Assembly: GCA_013399875.1 (NCBI GenBank)
Contig: VXAZ01009496.1
Location: 997,275 to 1,061,274 of the forward strand
DNA length: 64,000 nucleotides
Direction: 5' to 3'
From: Gymnorhina tibicen
Taxonomy: Eukaryota > Chordata > Aves > Passeriformes > Artamidae
Of this stretch, positions 12,601 through 27,600 are shown one piece after another. The translations under genes were made by a program, and so were the position numbers. Within the stretch, counting starts at the first letter, position 1; every line of letters begins with the position of its first letter. The notes under the pieces were generated by a model. It was given only the letters and a program-made list of their open reading frames with translations, searched no databases and was not told where the DNA came from.

Positions 12601-15600
12601 CAGTGCGTTCTGATGTGCAAGTCTACATTTATTTTGTGATATTTGGACATAAAAGCTCCAAAGAACCTCTGTGCAGAAAGTATTTATAGCTTTGAGTAGC
12701 TCTTACAACATTAATATTTTTTCCTGCTGCAGCCTTCATAGTACTTGGTTAGCAAAGTGTCGTAATTATTATGTAAATTTCAGTATTCAACAGTATTCCA
12801 TCAAGTTTATTAAGAGTCTTACTGAAATTCTATGATATTAACAAAATTCCTCTCTGGAAAGTCCTCTAAAGAAACAAAAATGAAAATAAACTTGTTTCTA
12901 GCATACAGTTGCTTCAAGGTTTCTCTGTTATATTTAATTGAGGTGAATTCTTCGTCTTCTCCATAAGAATGTAATCAGACTTTATATTTAAACAAGTAAT
13001 TGAAATGGGATGGATATTCCAGGTGAATCTGAGAAATAATTCTTTAAGAGGTTTCACAGGTAGTACAGTGTAGGACATAGATGCCACATCCATAAGGTGT
13101 CTTTTGATCTGAGGTGGTTTTAGGTGTTTTCAATCACAGAGACTAAAAATAAATAATTTTAAGTTAGAAGCTTAATTTTTCTACTTTGATTTATATTGGA
13201 CATATATTAAATATTCATTTATATCAGTGAACAGATATAAAAAGTGAAAAAGTAATTTTCAGCTATGAACGTTTGTTTCATACAGTGAACTTCAGCATGG
13301 GTACTATTATTATAAATAATCATTCTCCCTTTTCAAAACTGATAAAGCATGACAGTAAAAATGAATGCTGTTCGGCTGGAACACTCAGTTGCATGGCATT
13401 AGGGACAGAAGTACACATAAGCCAGGCTTAGGACAATGTCATTCCACACGTGGCCCTGCCACTTGGTGTCATTTTGATAACAGGTCAGCATTCATCACTG
13501 TTTACTCTAGATACTTACCTTTGAAGAGATGTAGGATTCCAGTGTGGTACCAGTAGAGATCTAATCTGAGGAGGCTGAAGTGCTGTTCTTCTGACTAAAT
13601 GTAGGGGTTTGCTTCAGGGTAGGATCAGTTATTCCCCTAAATTCCATTGGGAACCTTCACCAGAGCTCTGTTGTCTGGAGAAAGAGCTTACATGGTGAGC
13701 TCACCTCCAGCATTGTCACCTCAAGTTAGGTGGGCTGAGTTCCACCCTTGCAAGCTCTGCTTGTGAGAGTATACATAGTACCTATTGATTTGCAAATTTG
13801 ATACAGGCTACAGTTAAATGTCTGTGAGCTGTGTGCAGAATGACCAACACAAAAGTGTAGTTGTCAAAGTCCAAAACTGCTGCGTAACGCCATTCTGAAC
13901 TAAATATATAGGACATTAGAATATTATAGTGCATTTTTGAATAGAAAGTCAATGCAGAAATCTCTTTCTGGTTTGTCAAAGGATTGCTTGAGTCTAGCCT
14001 TTGAGTGAAGCCAAAAGTCTTAATGGTGAAAGGGAGGTGAATGATGGAAATACATGCCAAAAATAAAATTATCATTCTGCAGTTGTTTCTTATGATCAAC
14101 ATCTAACCAACCAACAATAATTTCATACAGAAAGCCCCGTAGAATACTTTATACTGCAAGGGAAATTGTTCTGGAATAACTGCAGCTAAAGATTTATTAT
14201 AGTCATTAGATTCCTGCTTTATTAGTCCCTAAAACGCCTGAGTTTTTATTGTCTGATTACTTACCCAGATAAGTTGATTATAGTGTTTTTGCCTGTTCTA
14301 CCAGTAGAGTTTAGAAAGATCTTTTAATTATTGTAGTGCTCCTGGCTTTAAATTGTCTAGATGCAGTTACTTGGTTTTATACCTTCTAAGTTATCATTTA
14401 TAGAAGCCCATAAAGCAAGTAGATCACTTACACTCTCTGTATCTCACCTAATGAGCTTCCCAAACAACAGGACAATGACAGGATTTTTTCATCATCATCA
14501 AATTCTCATTCAAGTGCCCACTGAGAGGCAGCACAATTTCCAAAACTAATTTGGGTAATGATATGGGGCTAGTATCAGGAGGGAGGACAATTACTTGAGC
14601 AAATTTTGAATTCAAGTAAAAGTCTACTAATATATGTGTATGTTTTTCAGAACATAATTGAAACTTTAAAACTTGGACTGGGAAGGTGTAGTATTGGTGG
14701 TGGGTGGCAAAGGGAATTAGTAACACAAAAGGTCATGAAAACAGTTGGAAAACAACTACAGACAGAGATCACTGTCATTGTCCCACACTGTCATTGTCAC
14801 ACACTCAGAGGTTGCCATTCACAAGTTGCCAAGAGCATTATTACTGAATTTGTATCGCAGCAGGGATGGGAGGGTGTTTAGAAAACACAGTCTATGACAC
14901 TCCCTGGAAATTGCTTCCTTAGTTTTTCAAAGTTTAAGACAGAGAAGTGACAGGAGAAGCCTTTGCTGCAAGTGACGCACGAGACTGCATCACATGAAGG
15001 GGTTTTTATTTCAGATTCGCTTTAGAGATAGCGTAACATAAGGAGACATAACTATGTAGTTATAGCCTCTACAGTTAAATAATTATAACTTTTATTAAAA
15101 CTTTATTTAAGATTCAAATCATAGAATTATAGAATAGCTTGGGTTGGAAAGGACCTTTAAAGGCCTTTTTGTCCAAGCCCTGCACTAAGCTCATTCAATT
15201 TTCTGGCTAGCGGTAAGCACAACATACAGTCAGTGCAGCAGGACTGTTCCAGTGTACTTTTCAATTCAAAAACTGGGGACCATGTGTCCTCAAGGTGGCT
15301 GTAAAGACCAGCCTTTATCTTGAATCAGTTATACTTTATTAAGTAATTAAAACTGGAGTCCTAACTCCTCTCTGTTTTGCATGCAAGTAATAGCAGATGT
15401 AAGATCAAGGAAGCCACCAGGAATGCTCCCTTAACATTATAATGACAATACAAATGAATCAATAAGTGAATGAAAAAATCTAATTACAAGAACCAAACCA
15501 CATTTATGAGGTGGTTTGTTAGATAGGGAGTAATGGCTTTCCATCCTCACGTTTTCTCCCCAAGTCCACAGAGAGGTTGTAATGTTATTGTCTTGCTGTT

Positions 15601-18600
15601 TCTGAGGAACCAGAAATTTCATTAGAAGATATGTTTAACAAGAAATACTTATGCTGATATGTAATGTGGACTGTCATAATCACAGAGCAGGCCCCTCTCA
15701 ATTGACTGTAAATCCTACAGCATCAGTTTCCAAACACTGAAGCAAGACTTTTTATCCTGTGTGGAAGGCAACCTTTCCCCCAAAACACCAAGTTAGACCA
15801 GCCAGGCTGTCAGTCATTGCTCTCGGTGAACAGACCAGGTTCAAAATGTCAGCTCCAGCACCAGAGGTAAGCCTGCCCTCCCACCCCATCAGTTTTCCTA
15901 GGCTCTGAACATAAGAAAGGGAGCAGAAGGCTTAGGAAGGGAATCATTAGTACTGAGAGCAAAAGAGGGAGGTGGAGAAAAGGGCAGCAAAATTGGGTGG
16001 AAAACTGCCTGAGGTAGTCCCAGTTGAGATTTTGGCCTGGTCATGGTTGCACATCAGCTAACAAGCTCTCTGTTTGCGGTGTCCTTCCTGGCATGTCTGT
16101 TGGGTCAGAGTAAAATCACAGAATTGTAGAATATCTGCTCCCAGTATTTTACAAGGCACAGGAGTGAGATTTGTGTTAAGTGTATGGAAGTGCATACTGG
16201 TTTTTAGATACAAACACTAATTGTTCTGGAAGTTTTAATAGCAGTGTGATGTTATCTCCTACTTACTTGGCTCAGGAAGAAAACTGTACATGTATCCTTT
16301 AATCAGAGGCTCAGAGTATGCCAGCATGGACAGAACAGTTCATGCTATGTGTTGTGGTAAAGATACCCCATCTTTTAAATTATCTTTTCAGGAAACAAGT
16401 GGAAGCCTTTACAGTGTAGAAAATACCTTCACCCACTTAAAAGTTGCTGTCTGTTAAAATGCCAAGTGTGTGGCATCTCTCTAGTATAAAAGAAGTGTGT
16501 TAATTGTGAAAGATAATCATGATAGTATTCAATATTTTTGTCCAATTTTGGCTAATGATGTTAATTGTTTTGATGTAGCGTGCTGATATCTACTCAGGCA
16601 GGTCATCAGGGTTTTCTCTTTTAGGAGAATGAGATTTTCCTTAGCCTGGATGATGGTGTTATATTTCAGATGAAAATGTGAAGTGGAGAGATTTCACACA
16701 CACAACCCTTCCCACTTCTCTGGAGGCTAGAGAGGGTTTGTTTACTCCATTATAGAAGTAGTATTCCTAGTTATTTGTGACATTTCTATGAGTTTTTTCT
16801 CTATTGCTTTGGACTTAGGGTCATATGTAATCAATTTTTTTGCCATGTACTAGTTCTCTCTTTTTGTTTTCCTTGTTACTCTGTAATTGGTTCAGATGCA
16901 CTTACTGCTTTAACATAATTGTCTACTTGGCATTTTACACTGATTTCAAACCTTGGGTTCTGCTCAGTTACGCAGGAATTTACAAGCATTTGATCATTTG
17001 AGGATGTTTGTCTAGAAATTCTAGAAAAGTTTTAATTCCTTGATTATTATTATCTTCAGGCAGCTTTCCACATTAAAAGCTGTCAAGTGTCAAGAAATAT
17101 AATTCTGTGAATAAATCAAGAGTTTGCAAAATTATTTTTCTGATGTTATTTGGGCAGTTACTTAAGGTAAAAAGAGAGCTGCTTCAGATGAAGATTTACA
17201 GAACTTGATTTTTTGAATGTTATTAGTATTTTATTTTCACAGAAAAAGCTAATAATAGCAGTGGTAATTGAGATTGCTTTCTTTCTCAAGACAGTGTTTC
17301 TAATCACTTATGGCTTTTCTGAAATTATAGCACTGAGGTGAAATTTTGCATTGGGAAGTTTTGGAGCTTCAATATTTTATTACTGGCATAGGGCTAGGAG
17401 GAATCTCAGCTACTGTGATGATGGGCACAGTGAGCTTCTGTGGGGATTTCTTTGGTTGTCAAATGAGAGAATGGAAGTTAACTGTGTGATTATAATGTTG
17501 CCACTAAAGCACATTGACATATAATACTGTATTACAGAAACTGTAGAACATATGACTAGGTGGGGCCCTAAAGCTTACTTTCTTGCTTTAGTTGACCAAA
17601 GGCCTTATCAGCTGCATGCATTGTTCCTGGCAGATGCTTATACATCTTGTTACTGCAAATTTTCAGTAATTAGAATTCCACAACTGCCCTCAGCAACCTG
17701 TTCTACTGTGCTTGCTCAGAGACAGTAGTTCCAGACGCTCAAGCCAAATTTTCTGTTATAGCCATTTTAAACCTTCTCCTCCTTATCCTGACTATGATGA
17801 TACAGAAAATAATTTATTCTTTTCATCTCTGTAGCTGTGTTTTACAGAGCAGTGTGTACCCCTCTTCCCATGGCAAACTTTTTATTTCGTCCCTTTTTGC
17901 CCTTTGTTCTTGCTTATTATTTCTCCCCTCCCCACGCCAATTAAAGACAAAATATTTTTAAGCCATTCTGCAAGAGCAAGTGATTCAATTATGTTTAACA
18001 ATTTGGTTACTTTTCCTTAATTTTAATGTGATTCTCTTGTGGTCTGAAGAGTATCTAGCAGTGTGTTCATTATTATTCAAAAATAATTTCTCTGTCCCTT
18101 GTAGAAATAAGACTGTTACTGCTTTTGGTGATGACAAGGTGCTTTTCAACATAAAACCAAAATATGCCTGGTATTGTAGTTTTTGTATGCCAAAACAGTT
18201 ATATGAAGTATTTAATCAACTTTCATTGGATGATATGACAGCCTATTAAGTTTACTGTACGCTTAATGTAATACATTGCAAAATATTCTCCTTTTTTTTT
18301 TAAATTCTGCATCTTAGTAAGTGAGATGTGAGATTGCTTGTCATCACTGGCAATTGTTTATTCTCCAACACAAGAACTAGCATAGAGTTTCTTATAAGAC
18401 TTCTTCCTAGCTTGCTGCTTTTTCGGTGGAAACTGTTTTCTCTAAGGGAGTCTTCATGAATCCCATGACAGCAGTCCTAGATAGGATGCCTATTCTTACA
18501 TCAAAGGCTATTACTGAAAATCCTTGGTAGTATTCTTGAAAGTCCACAGTCCTTTTAATACATAAAAGGATTATTACTATTTTAATGCTCGACTTGGACT

Positions 18601-21600
18601 ACAAACCACCCACCCAAGCAGTTTTGTGATCATGCACGACTTCAGTGACATGGTGAAATTTGTCACTGAAGAAAAATTACATGTATTTTCCTCTGAAAAC
18701 AAATAAGTTAACTTCTTTGTATCATTGAATTTAATATATTGGGTCACATCTGCTAAAAGATTATTGCACTAGAAGGAGGCAATGGATAATTTATTAAAAT
18801 GCCCCTGCAGGGAGATAGCAGGCTATCTGGTTAATATAGAGAAATGCTTGATGGTTACACTGAAAGCTCCCTGGTGAATCCTTTAACATAGGAATAGAAT
18901 GAGAGATGAAAATGATTGCTCGTTATATAATGTTTACTGTGTTATATTGGTGCCTAGCAGATGAATAATATTTATGTTAACAGCTCCTTTCCAGCTTTTT
19001 ATATTGATCTCCTGCTGATCTAGGGCTGATATATAATTGTACTGGAAATAGGAAGATAATACTTTTTTTTTGTAATGGAGGGTGGCAGAAAGGTTCTTCC
19101 AACGCATCACCCAAGTTGGATATGAAAGGAAAGATAGCATATCTTTGTGCCACAGACATGTAAGATTTTTATTTACTTTTTTAATTTACTTTTTTTTTCC
19201 TGAGCTGTTTCTCATCTCCTTGTAAACTCAAACGAACTGCAGAGACAGCATCCCACAGGCAGTGGGAGTTTTTTGGTGGGTGGGAAAGCTTCTTTCCTTT
19301 GCCTCAAAGGAACCTCACTGTTGCCATGCTTACTCAGTTTGAGAAGGACCAAATGACTCTGTCTTTCCATGGATGCTGAAAGCTAAGAAGAGGACAAATA
19401 GCTGTCCTGTCTCACTGAAATACAGTTCTTGTGTAGCTGGCCAGCCTTAGATAAAGATTTTCATTCATGCCATAAGAACTGAGAATTAACATTTTGGTTG
19501 GAGTTTGTTACTTAGAGAACAGAAACTAAACCAAGTGTTTGGTGGCAATATCCAGTTGGAAGCTCCCCAGGTACTGTACCCAGAGGAGCTGACATGCCTC
19601 ATTTTTCTTGCTAACAACAAAGGACAGTTTCACATAGCAGCTAAGAGCAAAATGAACCTAAAAAGTCCTCAAGGTCACTTGCTTTCATTGGTTCCTTGAG
19701 TTGATGCTTCTGGGTTTTTCCACTCCTGCTGTTAAGCAAGCCAGGCCTTAGAAATAGCAATGGTTTCTTGAAAAACTGAGCTGGCATATTTTTTAAAAAG
19801 AAAAAAAAAAGCACAAAACCCAACAAACGTTTTGTGTGTTATGGATTGTTCTTTTCAGGCCAAATGACATGATGTGAAAAACTCCTTACCATGCCTGTTG
19901 GTCACTGTGGACTGAAGGGTTGTGGGGGGAGGGATCCCTGCACTTGTAATAAGAGCCAGTTCTGTGAATTTTACTGGGTTCAAGGGGTGCTGAACACTTG
20001 GAAGAGAGCCGGTTCTGTGCTCCTTAACCATCATTATCATTAAATGCATGAAAAGGCAGTAAGACATTGCTTTCCTATGAAGTAGAGGATAGTGAAGTAA
20101 GTCAAGAAAGACTGGAATCAGTGACAGATTGGAAAGCATTTCTGCTACGTCATCTATCGGGAATAAACAAAAGACATGAGAAACATCTATATTATTGAGA
20201 AAAATGCAACACTCCTCTTTAGTCGGTGCAGTTCCATGATAACTACATTCCTTAAGAGCATTACCATGTGCTTCAGTATAAATGCTTGATTTCAAATCAG
20301 GTTACAATAAAAAACTTGAAAGTGTTTAGGGAAGAAAAACCAATATATTAAACTATGCTATTTGTTAGTTTATCCTGTAAAAAGAGTAAACTAATAAATT
20401 TTGGACAGTTCTGTTTGGTTTTTTTTTCTTCTTCTTCTTGTTAGCTAATGTAATGGAAAATTACAGTCCCTACTATTATAAGAGGAATCAACAGAGATAT
20501 AATAATGCTAATGCATTGCTGCTTTAGTACCTTTTGTTTATAAATCTTAATACATTTTTTATATTTAAAGCTTTATACAACCTTTGTGAATAAATAAATG
20601 GAATTTAGTAGGATAGCTTAAATTCTGTTCCCCTCCTGGTCCTGAAAAGCAATAGCATCTGTTAAACTGTGTGTACCAATACTGCAGAAGAGTTTAAAAA
20701 GGTAATATAAGAAAAACTCTTACACGGAGTTGTCCTTGTTCAGCGTTGAACAGTAAAAGTCTTAGAAAAAAACAAAAGTAGTCAAGGGTGTTAATTTTCA
20801 GAAGAAGATCAGACTTATGACATCCTCTAATGATTGGATGTACTCACTATTGGTTTGGCATTAACCAAGGCATTTGTCTCTCTCTGAGGTTTAACACAGA
20901 CAACGTGATTTGTCTGCCTAAAACTCTGTGTAGGATCAGAGTCTCAGAGAGACCATGTCATTTAACTAATCACGAGCACAGCTTCCAGTAGCATGTGGTG
21001 GCTCTTGTCATTCCTGAACAGTGCACCCAAGCACTTGGGAAGCAGAATAAAACATGGCTAGTTACAATAACTTGTTATCCAAAATACTTGCTACAGCATT
21101 GCAGCAGTCTTGTGATGTTAAACTGTAGGATGCTTGCTTTAAACTTTACACATACTAGTTACAGCATTCCCTATTTAAATTTCTACAAAGAAAATAGTAG
21201 TTTTACTTCTTTTCCTGCTATTCATGACTTGCTTTCCATAGAGGGGAAAAAAGCAGTAGTGCATAATTAAAACAAAAAAATATGCTACTAATTACAGATG
21301 TACATAATTAGTAGTGACTTCTATCAGACCATACGTATTTCCCCTACTTGTGTCAGAAAAGGTGGAATCTTTTTTTCTAATGAAGTGCAAGCGCAAAGTT
21401 AAGCTGTAGCAAATGTGGAGGAAACCAGTTACCTGCTGTATATCCTTTCAGTAGTGTACTTGCATTTTTTTAAGAACTAGTATACTTAATGCAACCAAGT
21501 AGACATTGTTTAGGAGTAAACTGCTATGAAGTAAATAGCTGTTTAAATTGACACCATTTACTTAAATTTGCTTCAAACGCAGTTTACTTTACACAATTTG

Positions 21601-24600
21601 TTTCAAGGCTGGTTTGCTCCATACTGCTGCTGCTCTACTGCCATGTGATAGCTTACTAAGCTGTAGAAACTTGATCACATAAAGGGGTCTTAACCTGACA
21701 TTTCAGCTTTGAACTTGTTTTCATCAGAAAGTTCAAGTACTTGACTTTTGGGGTCCCTCCTAACCTGAATAACTATGATTTCTATGAATTCTTCTAATCA
21801 CAGAAGGTTTGAAGAGACCACAGTGGGTCATCTGGTCCAACCTTCCTGCTCAAGCAGGGTCATCTTACAGCACATGGCACAAGATTGCATCCAGATGGTT
21901 CTTGGATATCTCCAGTGAGGGAGACTCCTCAACCTCTCTGGGCAATCTGTTCTGGTGCTTGGTGACCTGCACAGTAAAGAAGTTCTTCCTCATATTCAGG
22001 TGGAACTTTCTGTGCATCGGTTTCTTCCTGTTGCCTCTTGTCCTATTGCTTGGACGCACTGAGAAGAGCCTGGATCCATCCTCTTGTCACCTACTCTTAA
22101 GATATTTATACACATTGACGAGGTCCCCTCTCAGTCATCTCTTCTTGAGGCTGAACAAGCCCAGCTCCCTCAGCCTTTCCTTAATCATCTCGTCCCTTAA
22201 TCATCTTCATTTCCCTCCACCGGACTCACTCTAGGAGCTCCGTGTCTCTCTTGTCCTGAGGAGCCCAGAACTGCACACAGCACTCTAGGTGCAGCCTCAG
22301 TGATTGCTGTAGGCAAAGAAGTAGATGTATATAGTCCCAACTTTCAGAAATGATTAGTATGCCCTGATGATCATGCTTTTCACGATACCATATAAATGTG
22401 GAAAAATAACAGTTCCCTTTGCTCTTCCACGTCAATTGAACCATTTGGAAAAAAAAAATCCTTGACTGTAATGTGATGAAAAATGCTTTATTCTAAACTT
22501 AACTGCCAAGTTACTCAATTTGAATGACTGAAGTTTGCTTTTTCATAGAGGAGTTTGTGATTGTAATAAGGAAGAAATCAGTGTGTAATTCACTGTTTTT
22601 CAGTATAATTTGAAACTGCCTTACTTGAAATTATGCACTTTGCCAGCACAGTCCCTAGCTAAGTGTTACTCCAGACAATCGAAATACGAAAGAAGTAATG
22701 AACTGTTTGTTGAATCTTCTAGCTAAAAAGAAGAAGAAGCCAAAGCTCTTAAACAAGTTTGATAAGACCATTAAAGCTGAACTAGATGCTGCAGAAAAAC
22801 TACGTAAAAAAGTAAGTTTTGAATGTTTCACTCAGGACTATACGCAGTGGACAAAAATGAATAAATGAAAAGCTTGGGAAAAGGGAGAACGAATTTCAGA
22901 TTACTTTTTGTGAAATTAACTTTTTGAAATATCCAGTGCATATTTGTCCTTCAAGTTTAATTTCTGCTGGATAGTTTATCTTAAATTTTTTAAAGTCAGA
23001 AGTGTGTGTCTGTTCATGTGTCTTTGTTCACTGTTAACCTTGAAAATACATACCTTAATAATTGAACTTCTGTTTAAATGGATCTCATGGAACAGGGTTA
23101 GTTCTGTCCTATCACTCTTGTCCAGTCGACTACTGAAGTCAAGTGTTACCAGAGACCTTTGTGTGTGTTAGCAGGGATCTCTCAGTAAGTGTTCTGATGC
23201 CTCGTGAGCGTTAGGTGCAGATCGTTGAAGTAGGTGTTGTTTCTGTTGAGATTCTGTGTCCTGGGAGTGCCCCTGCTGCTGTACAGCTGCTGAGAGGATG
23301 AAACACGTTCCTGCTTCTCACCAGTGGCAGCAAGACCTTAACATCAATCAGTCAGTTTGGGTAGTTCTGAATTTAATAACTTGACCATGAAAAGCAAACA
23401 AAAAACCCCCCAACAGCAAACAAGCTCTTCAGTCATCTCCCCTTACACTTCCAATTTTATACTTTTATTTGAGTATTTCAGAAAACAAGACCTGTGCAGA
23501 GATGTGTCCCTTTTCCAGATGTGAGATTAAATAGTGAAGCAAGACTGTGGCTGTTAAAAATGAGAGACTTTAAGTCTTTTGAGTGTAGTTCTTGCTAAAA
23601 CTCTGGTATGTCTCACAGACAGTCCTAGCACATAAGGAACAACTGCAGGTCTTTGTTGTGCCCTAGATTTGAGGTGGATGAGCAGATATACTATTTTCAG
23701 TACAGCACAATAAAAACCAAGTTGGTCATTCCAGGTGCAGGATTATTGTTGATTTTCAGGACACACTGTGCAGTTTTGGCTTTATCAGGCCATCTCTGCA
23801 GCCCCAGAGTTCTGGTAGGTCTGTGATGGGACTGAAGGGCTATTGAATAGAGAGCACTAACCTCTGGTTGCCACTGCTGCTGTTCCTCACTAGAAGCCTT
23901 CTTTACATGGTAGAATACAAAAACAAAAGGAATTTTCATTCTTCTTGTTATGTAAGCAACTGGTTAATGAGAAAAAAGTGTAACAGAAATTTTGGTGAGC
24001 CTGTAGGGTCAGTTTGTTGACTCTTTTTCTGCTGTGTCTCTCGGTTAGTTAGATAGTCAGGCATGTCATGCAGGAATCAGAATAAATTTAGGAACAAATC
24101 GGACATGTATAATATTTGAAGACAGCAAAGCAATTGTGTGTACTAGCCCACTCATATTTATAAAGGTGTAAAGAGGTGGAAGTGGCTGCAAGGTCTATTG
24201 CCAAATATTGCTAAGCAGTGCTTAACACCTGTTTAACAGTGGGGCTGGTTCTTCTCAACTTCCATTTGTACTTGCTAGTCAACATCCATCACGAGATCAA
24301 CATCCATCATGAGAATACCACAGTTCCATTCGGACTTGTGTGAGATGTCCTCAGGGATGTTGTTATGCAAAAAGATTGGAGGAAACAGCCATACACTATG
24401 GATGAGTCTACAGAATTTCCCCTAGAAGAACTGTAGTTATGACACTATTCATCATGAGAGGTATGCAGAGGGAAAATTTCCACCTATGTCTAGAATTTTC
24501 TTCCTATTCTCTATTATATCTGGTCTGGAATTTGTTATTAGCAGTAGGATCTTTACATTTTTATATAGACAGGTTGTTTTCCTTTCAAAATTTTATCCAG

Positions 24601-27600
24601 TCAACAAAGGGAAAGTGAGTAAAGTAGGAAAAACCAAGCTATTAATTTTAACTGTGGAAAGTAGATTATATTGTTTCATAAATAATGACAATGAATTTCT
24701 CTTAAATAATAAGGCAGTCCCAACCAAAGTATGAGTGAAAGCTGTTGATTCATTCTGCACTGTTTTGTGTTTGTTCTTTAATTGTGAAACTAATGTGTTA
24801 TTAGGTCCTGCATCCTTCAGCATTTTTATTAGAGAGAATTGCTGATAAATATCTCTACTTTTCAGGGAAAAGTTGAAGAAGCTCTAAGGGCCTTTGAAGC
24901 ATTAGTGAATCAATATCCACAAAGTCCTCGAGCAAGATATGGGAAAGCACAGGTACTTAAAAAAACAGTCATAGGTGTTGAAAAAAGCTAAAATAAACAT
25001 TTTGTCTTACCAATAGAGTTATAAACACCATTCAGAATTAATTTATAAATTTATGGAGGTTTCCTAGGTAAAAAAAGAATCATGTGATCTGTCATATTGT
25101 ATCTCTTTCAGGTAACTATCCTTCCTCAGTTACTTTGTCAGCTTTTGTGGAATTTCAGTGGGAAGTACTGTAAATAACAAAAAAATAAGGTGCTCCTGTA
25201 GATCTGAGGAGAACTGTCAGGTGAATGGCAGGAGATAAATACCAGGTAATGGTATTAGAAACAACAGGCAGAACTTAGCTGTTACATACTATTTGCTGTA
25301 GCTGGTAAATCAACACGTTGGTCAGCCTGGGGTAAGTGCTGCTTTTTGCTCTAGTGGAAATAGAGATGAGGATTTGGAGTTTTTATAGAGAGAGTGTTAA
25401 AGGATAAAGAACACAAATTCTTAGGCAAGGAAGCTTAATTAGCTTTACTTGTGGAGTGAGTTATGTTTCAGGTATTTCCCTTAAAAAAAACAACCAAAAA
25501 CTCAAAACCCAGAAGGCATCAGAATATAATCTCTTCATTTGTAATATTTTAGAGGCTGTGTTGGGATGTCTCAAAAGGGAATAATCTTTGAATTTCCTAA
25601 ATAGTAGGATAATCCTGCTGCACTAGGAGTAATAACCGACTCCTTGAACGCATGTTAATCAAGATGAACAAAGTGAAGCCCTCACTTAAGAGGGGATTGT
25701 GGTGTTAGACTATTGATGAGGACCTTGGAGTCACAACCAGTTTCCACTTGTTTAATAATAGTCATGCTAAAACTAAAGCCATGATTATCCAAAAATCTGT
25801 CACACAAGCACTTTATACACACCAGACCACATTCTTCAGTGCTCTCTGTGGTGACAGTCTGCTGAACTCTTTGCCTCTTTACAGTAGGAGACCACTTTGT
25901 TCATGCATGTGATGGACTTATCTCTGTTAAGTTACACTTTTAATAGTTACCATATTTTACAAATCTATATCTAATCTCACTATATCTAATGGAATATGCT
26001 TCCTGTCTCCTCAGTGGTTTTAGGGAGAAGGGCAGGTCACTGCAGCCAGTTGTGAAGCTTATTCTCATTCAGAATTCCCATCTCAGTGACCCAACTTCAT
26101 TTGTCCATTTACAGTAATTTGTAGTCACCCACTACTACTTTAATAATCCATGAAAGGTCAATACAGACCAAGATCTGAAGTAATAATTAGATGCACTTTC
26201 TGGGAGTATGTAAAAACTATGATGATTTCATTTTCTGTAGCCTTTGGAGGTTCATACTAGTCATTTTACTGAACAATCATGTTAATGTTACCAATCACAA
26301 TTTAATTGAATCCAGTATGTGTAAGTTCAAGCTGTTTGAAGGAATAGGAAAACCCTGGGGTTCAGACGATGAATTATTCTTAAGATCTGCATTGTAGCAC
26401 AGTATTATTTTTAAATGGGTATTCATGCCAACAAAATTCATTTAAATTTGCTATTTCTCATTACTAACTCAAAGTAAAACTGCAGAGAAGGATAAGGTTA
26501 AAGGCCTTGAAGGTTAAAGGTAAAGAAGGTCAAGAATTCACCGCAAAAGTGTACTTCTCCATTTCTGTGAGGCATGAACCAACAACATTACATGCTAATT
26601 TTGTAGATTTGGTTTTTAGTAAGACCCGAGGATTGATTTTTTTCTGGATCTCTTAATGGCTTTAAAAGGCAACTGTTTTCCAAAAAAAATCTGCGAAAGA
26701 TTTCATTATTGGTCTGTTTTTCAGAAATATGAACAATTCTTTAACTGATGTCTGGATTGCACTTGAGCCAGATAAAATAATACTCTACAGAATTACATCT
26801 TTACAGCTGAAAAGAACAATAGATAGGTTTTTAACCTCCTTATATGATTTATGCTGGTGAAGTTATGTGGATTTATTTTGCTTCTTTGTTATATATCTTT
26901 AATATTCTTTGCCCTGCAATTCCTTTGAAAAAAGGAGAAATAAATTTCCTAGTGAATGTACACCAGAAGATATAAGTTATTGCTTAAAACTGATTTCTGA
27001 AGTTGTCTCTGGAAGCTGCTTGATGAACTGTTTGGCTGAATAACTGTATTTTTTGGTATTTCCAATACTAAGTTTTAAAGCAACTCAAGGAAAAACTTAA
27101 AGGATAGAAGTGCAAAAAGATTTCAGATACTTGCTATAACATATACAGTTAAAGCAATTAACGCAGTTGAAGCAATTTAATTTAATGTGTGTGTTTGATT
27201 CAACAGTGAATTTAAATAGAACAACAAGGGCTTCTGCACCATCAAGCCTTTGATGCATCTTCCCTGGCTCTTGTCTTAAGAAAGAACATAAGCCAGTAAA
27301 TATAGAAGTATTTGGGAAGAATGCATTAAACACATGAAAATGCATGCATTTATATAAACAATTCAAAGTAAGCCTTCAAAAATTCTGCATTTGAGACATA
27401 GTCTTTTTCAGCTATGGAAGCAAATGAACATGCCTTACCACAGGTGAGAGCAGTCATAGTGTCTGTTAGATTCACTGAAGCTGTAATTTCACTGTAGAGA
27501 GCTCATATATCCTTAGGTCTGCTTCTGAATTTGATGAACAAGTTTAATTTTTTAAGGAGTTGTAGGGTACATATTTGATCAACATATGCAAGGGAAAAGG

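Larger units (their letters stand above)
10226..22722 (+). other. ASPH: ASPH intron (12.5 kb)
   Basis: The longest intron in the window. It holds CR1 copies at 10453-11132 and 21797-22310, a short CR1 3' fragment at 15118-15185, an unexplained GC-richer stretch at 11133-11640, a perfect hairpin at 18640-18671 and an interrupted foldback at 21515-21589. The rest is AT-rich and featureless to me. Confidence 0.85.

Noticed and set aside
16111..16135. AATCACAGAATTGTAGAAT, resembling a CR1 tail.
   Set aside because: Only about 20 bp with no following CR1 body; could be a remnant but cannot be supported.
17229..17271. Good acceptor (TTATTTTCACAG) with nine in-phase codons and TGA after it.
   Set aside because: The stop comes at once, and I saw no clear donor or poly(A) signal that would make it a cassette or terminal exon.
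19855..20295. 146-codon open frame on the minus strand.
   Set aside because: No recognisable domain or splice context. In AT-rich DNA of this length about one such frame is expected by chance by my rough estimate.
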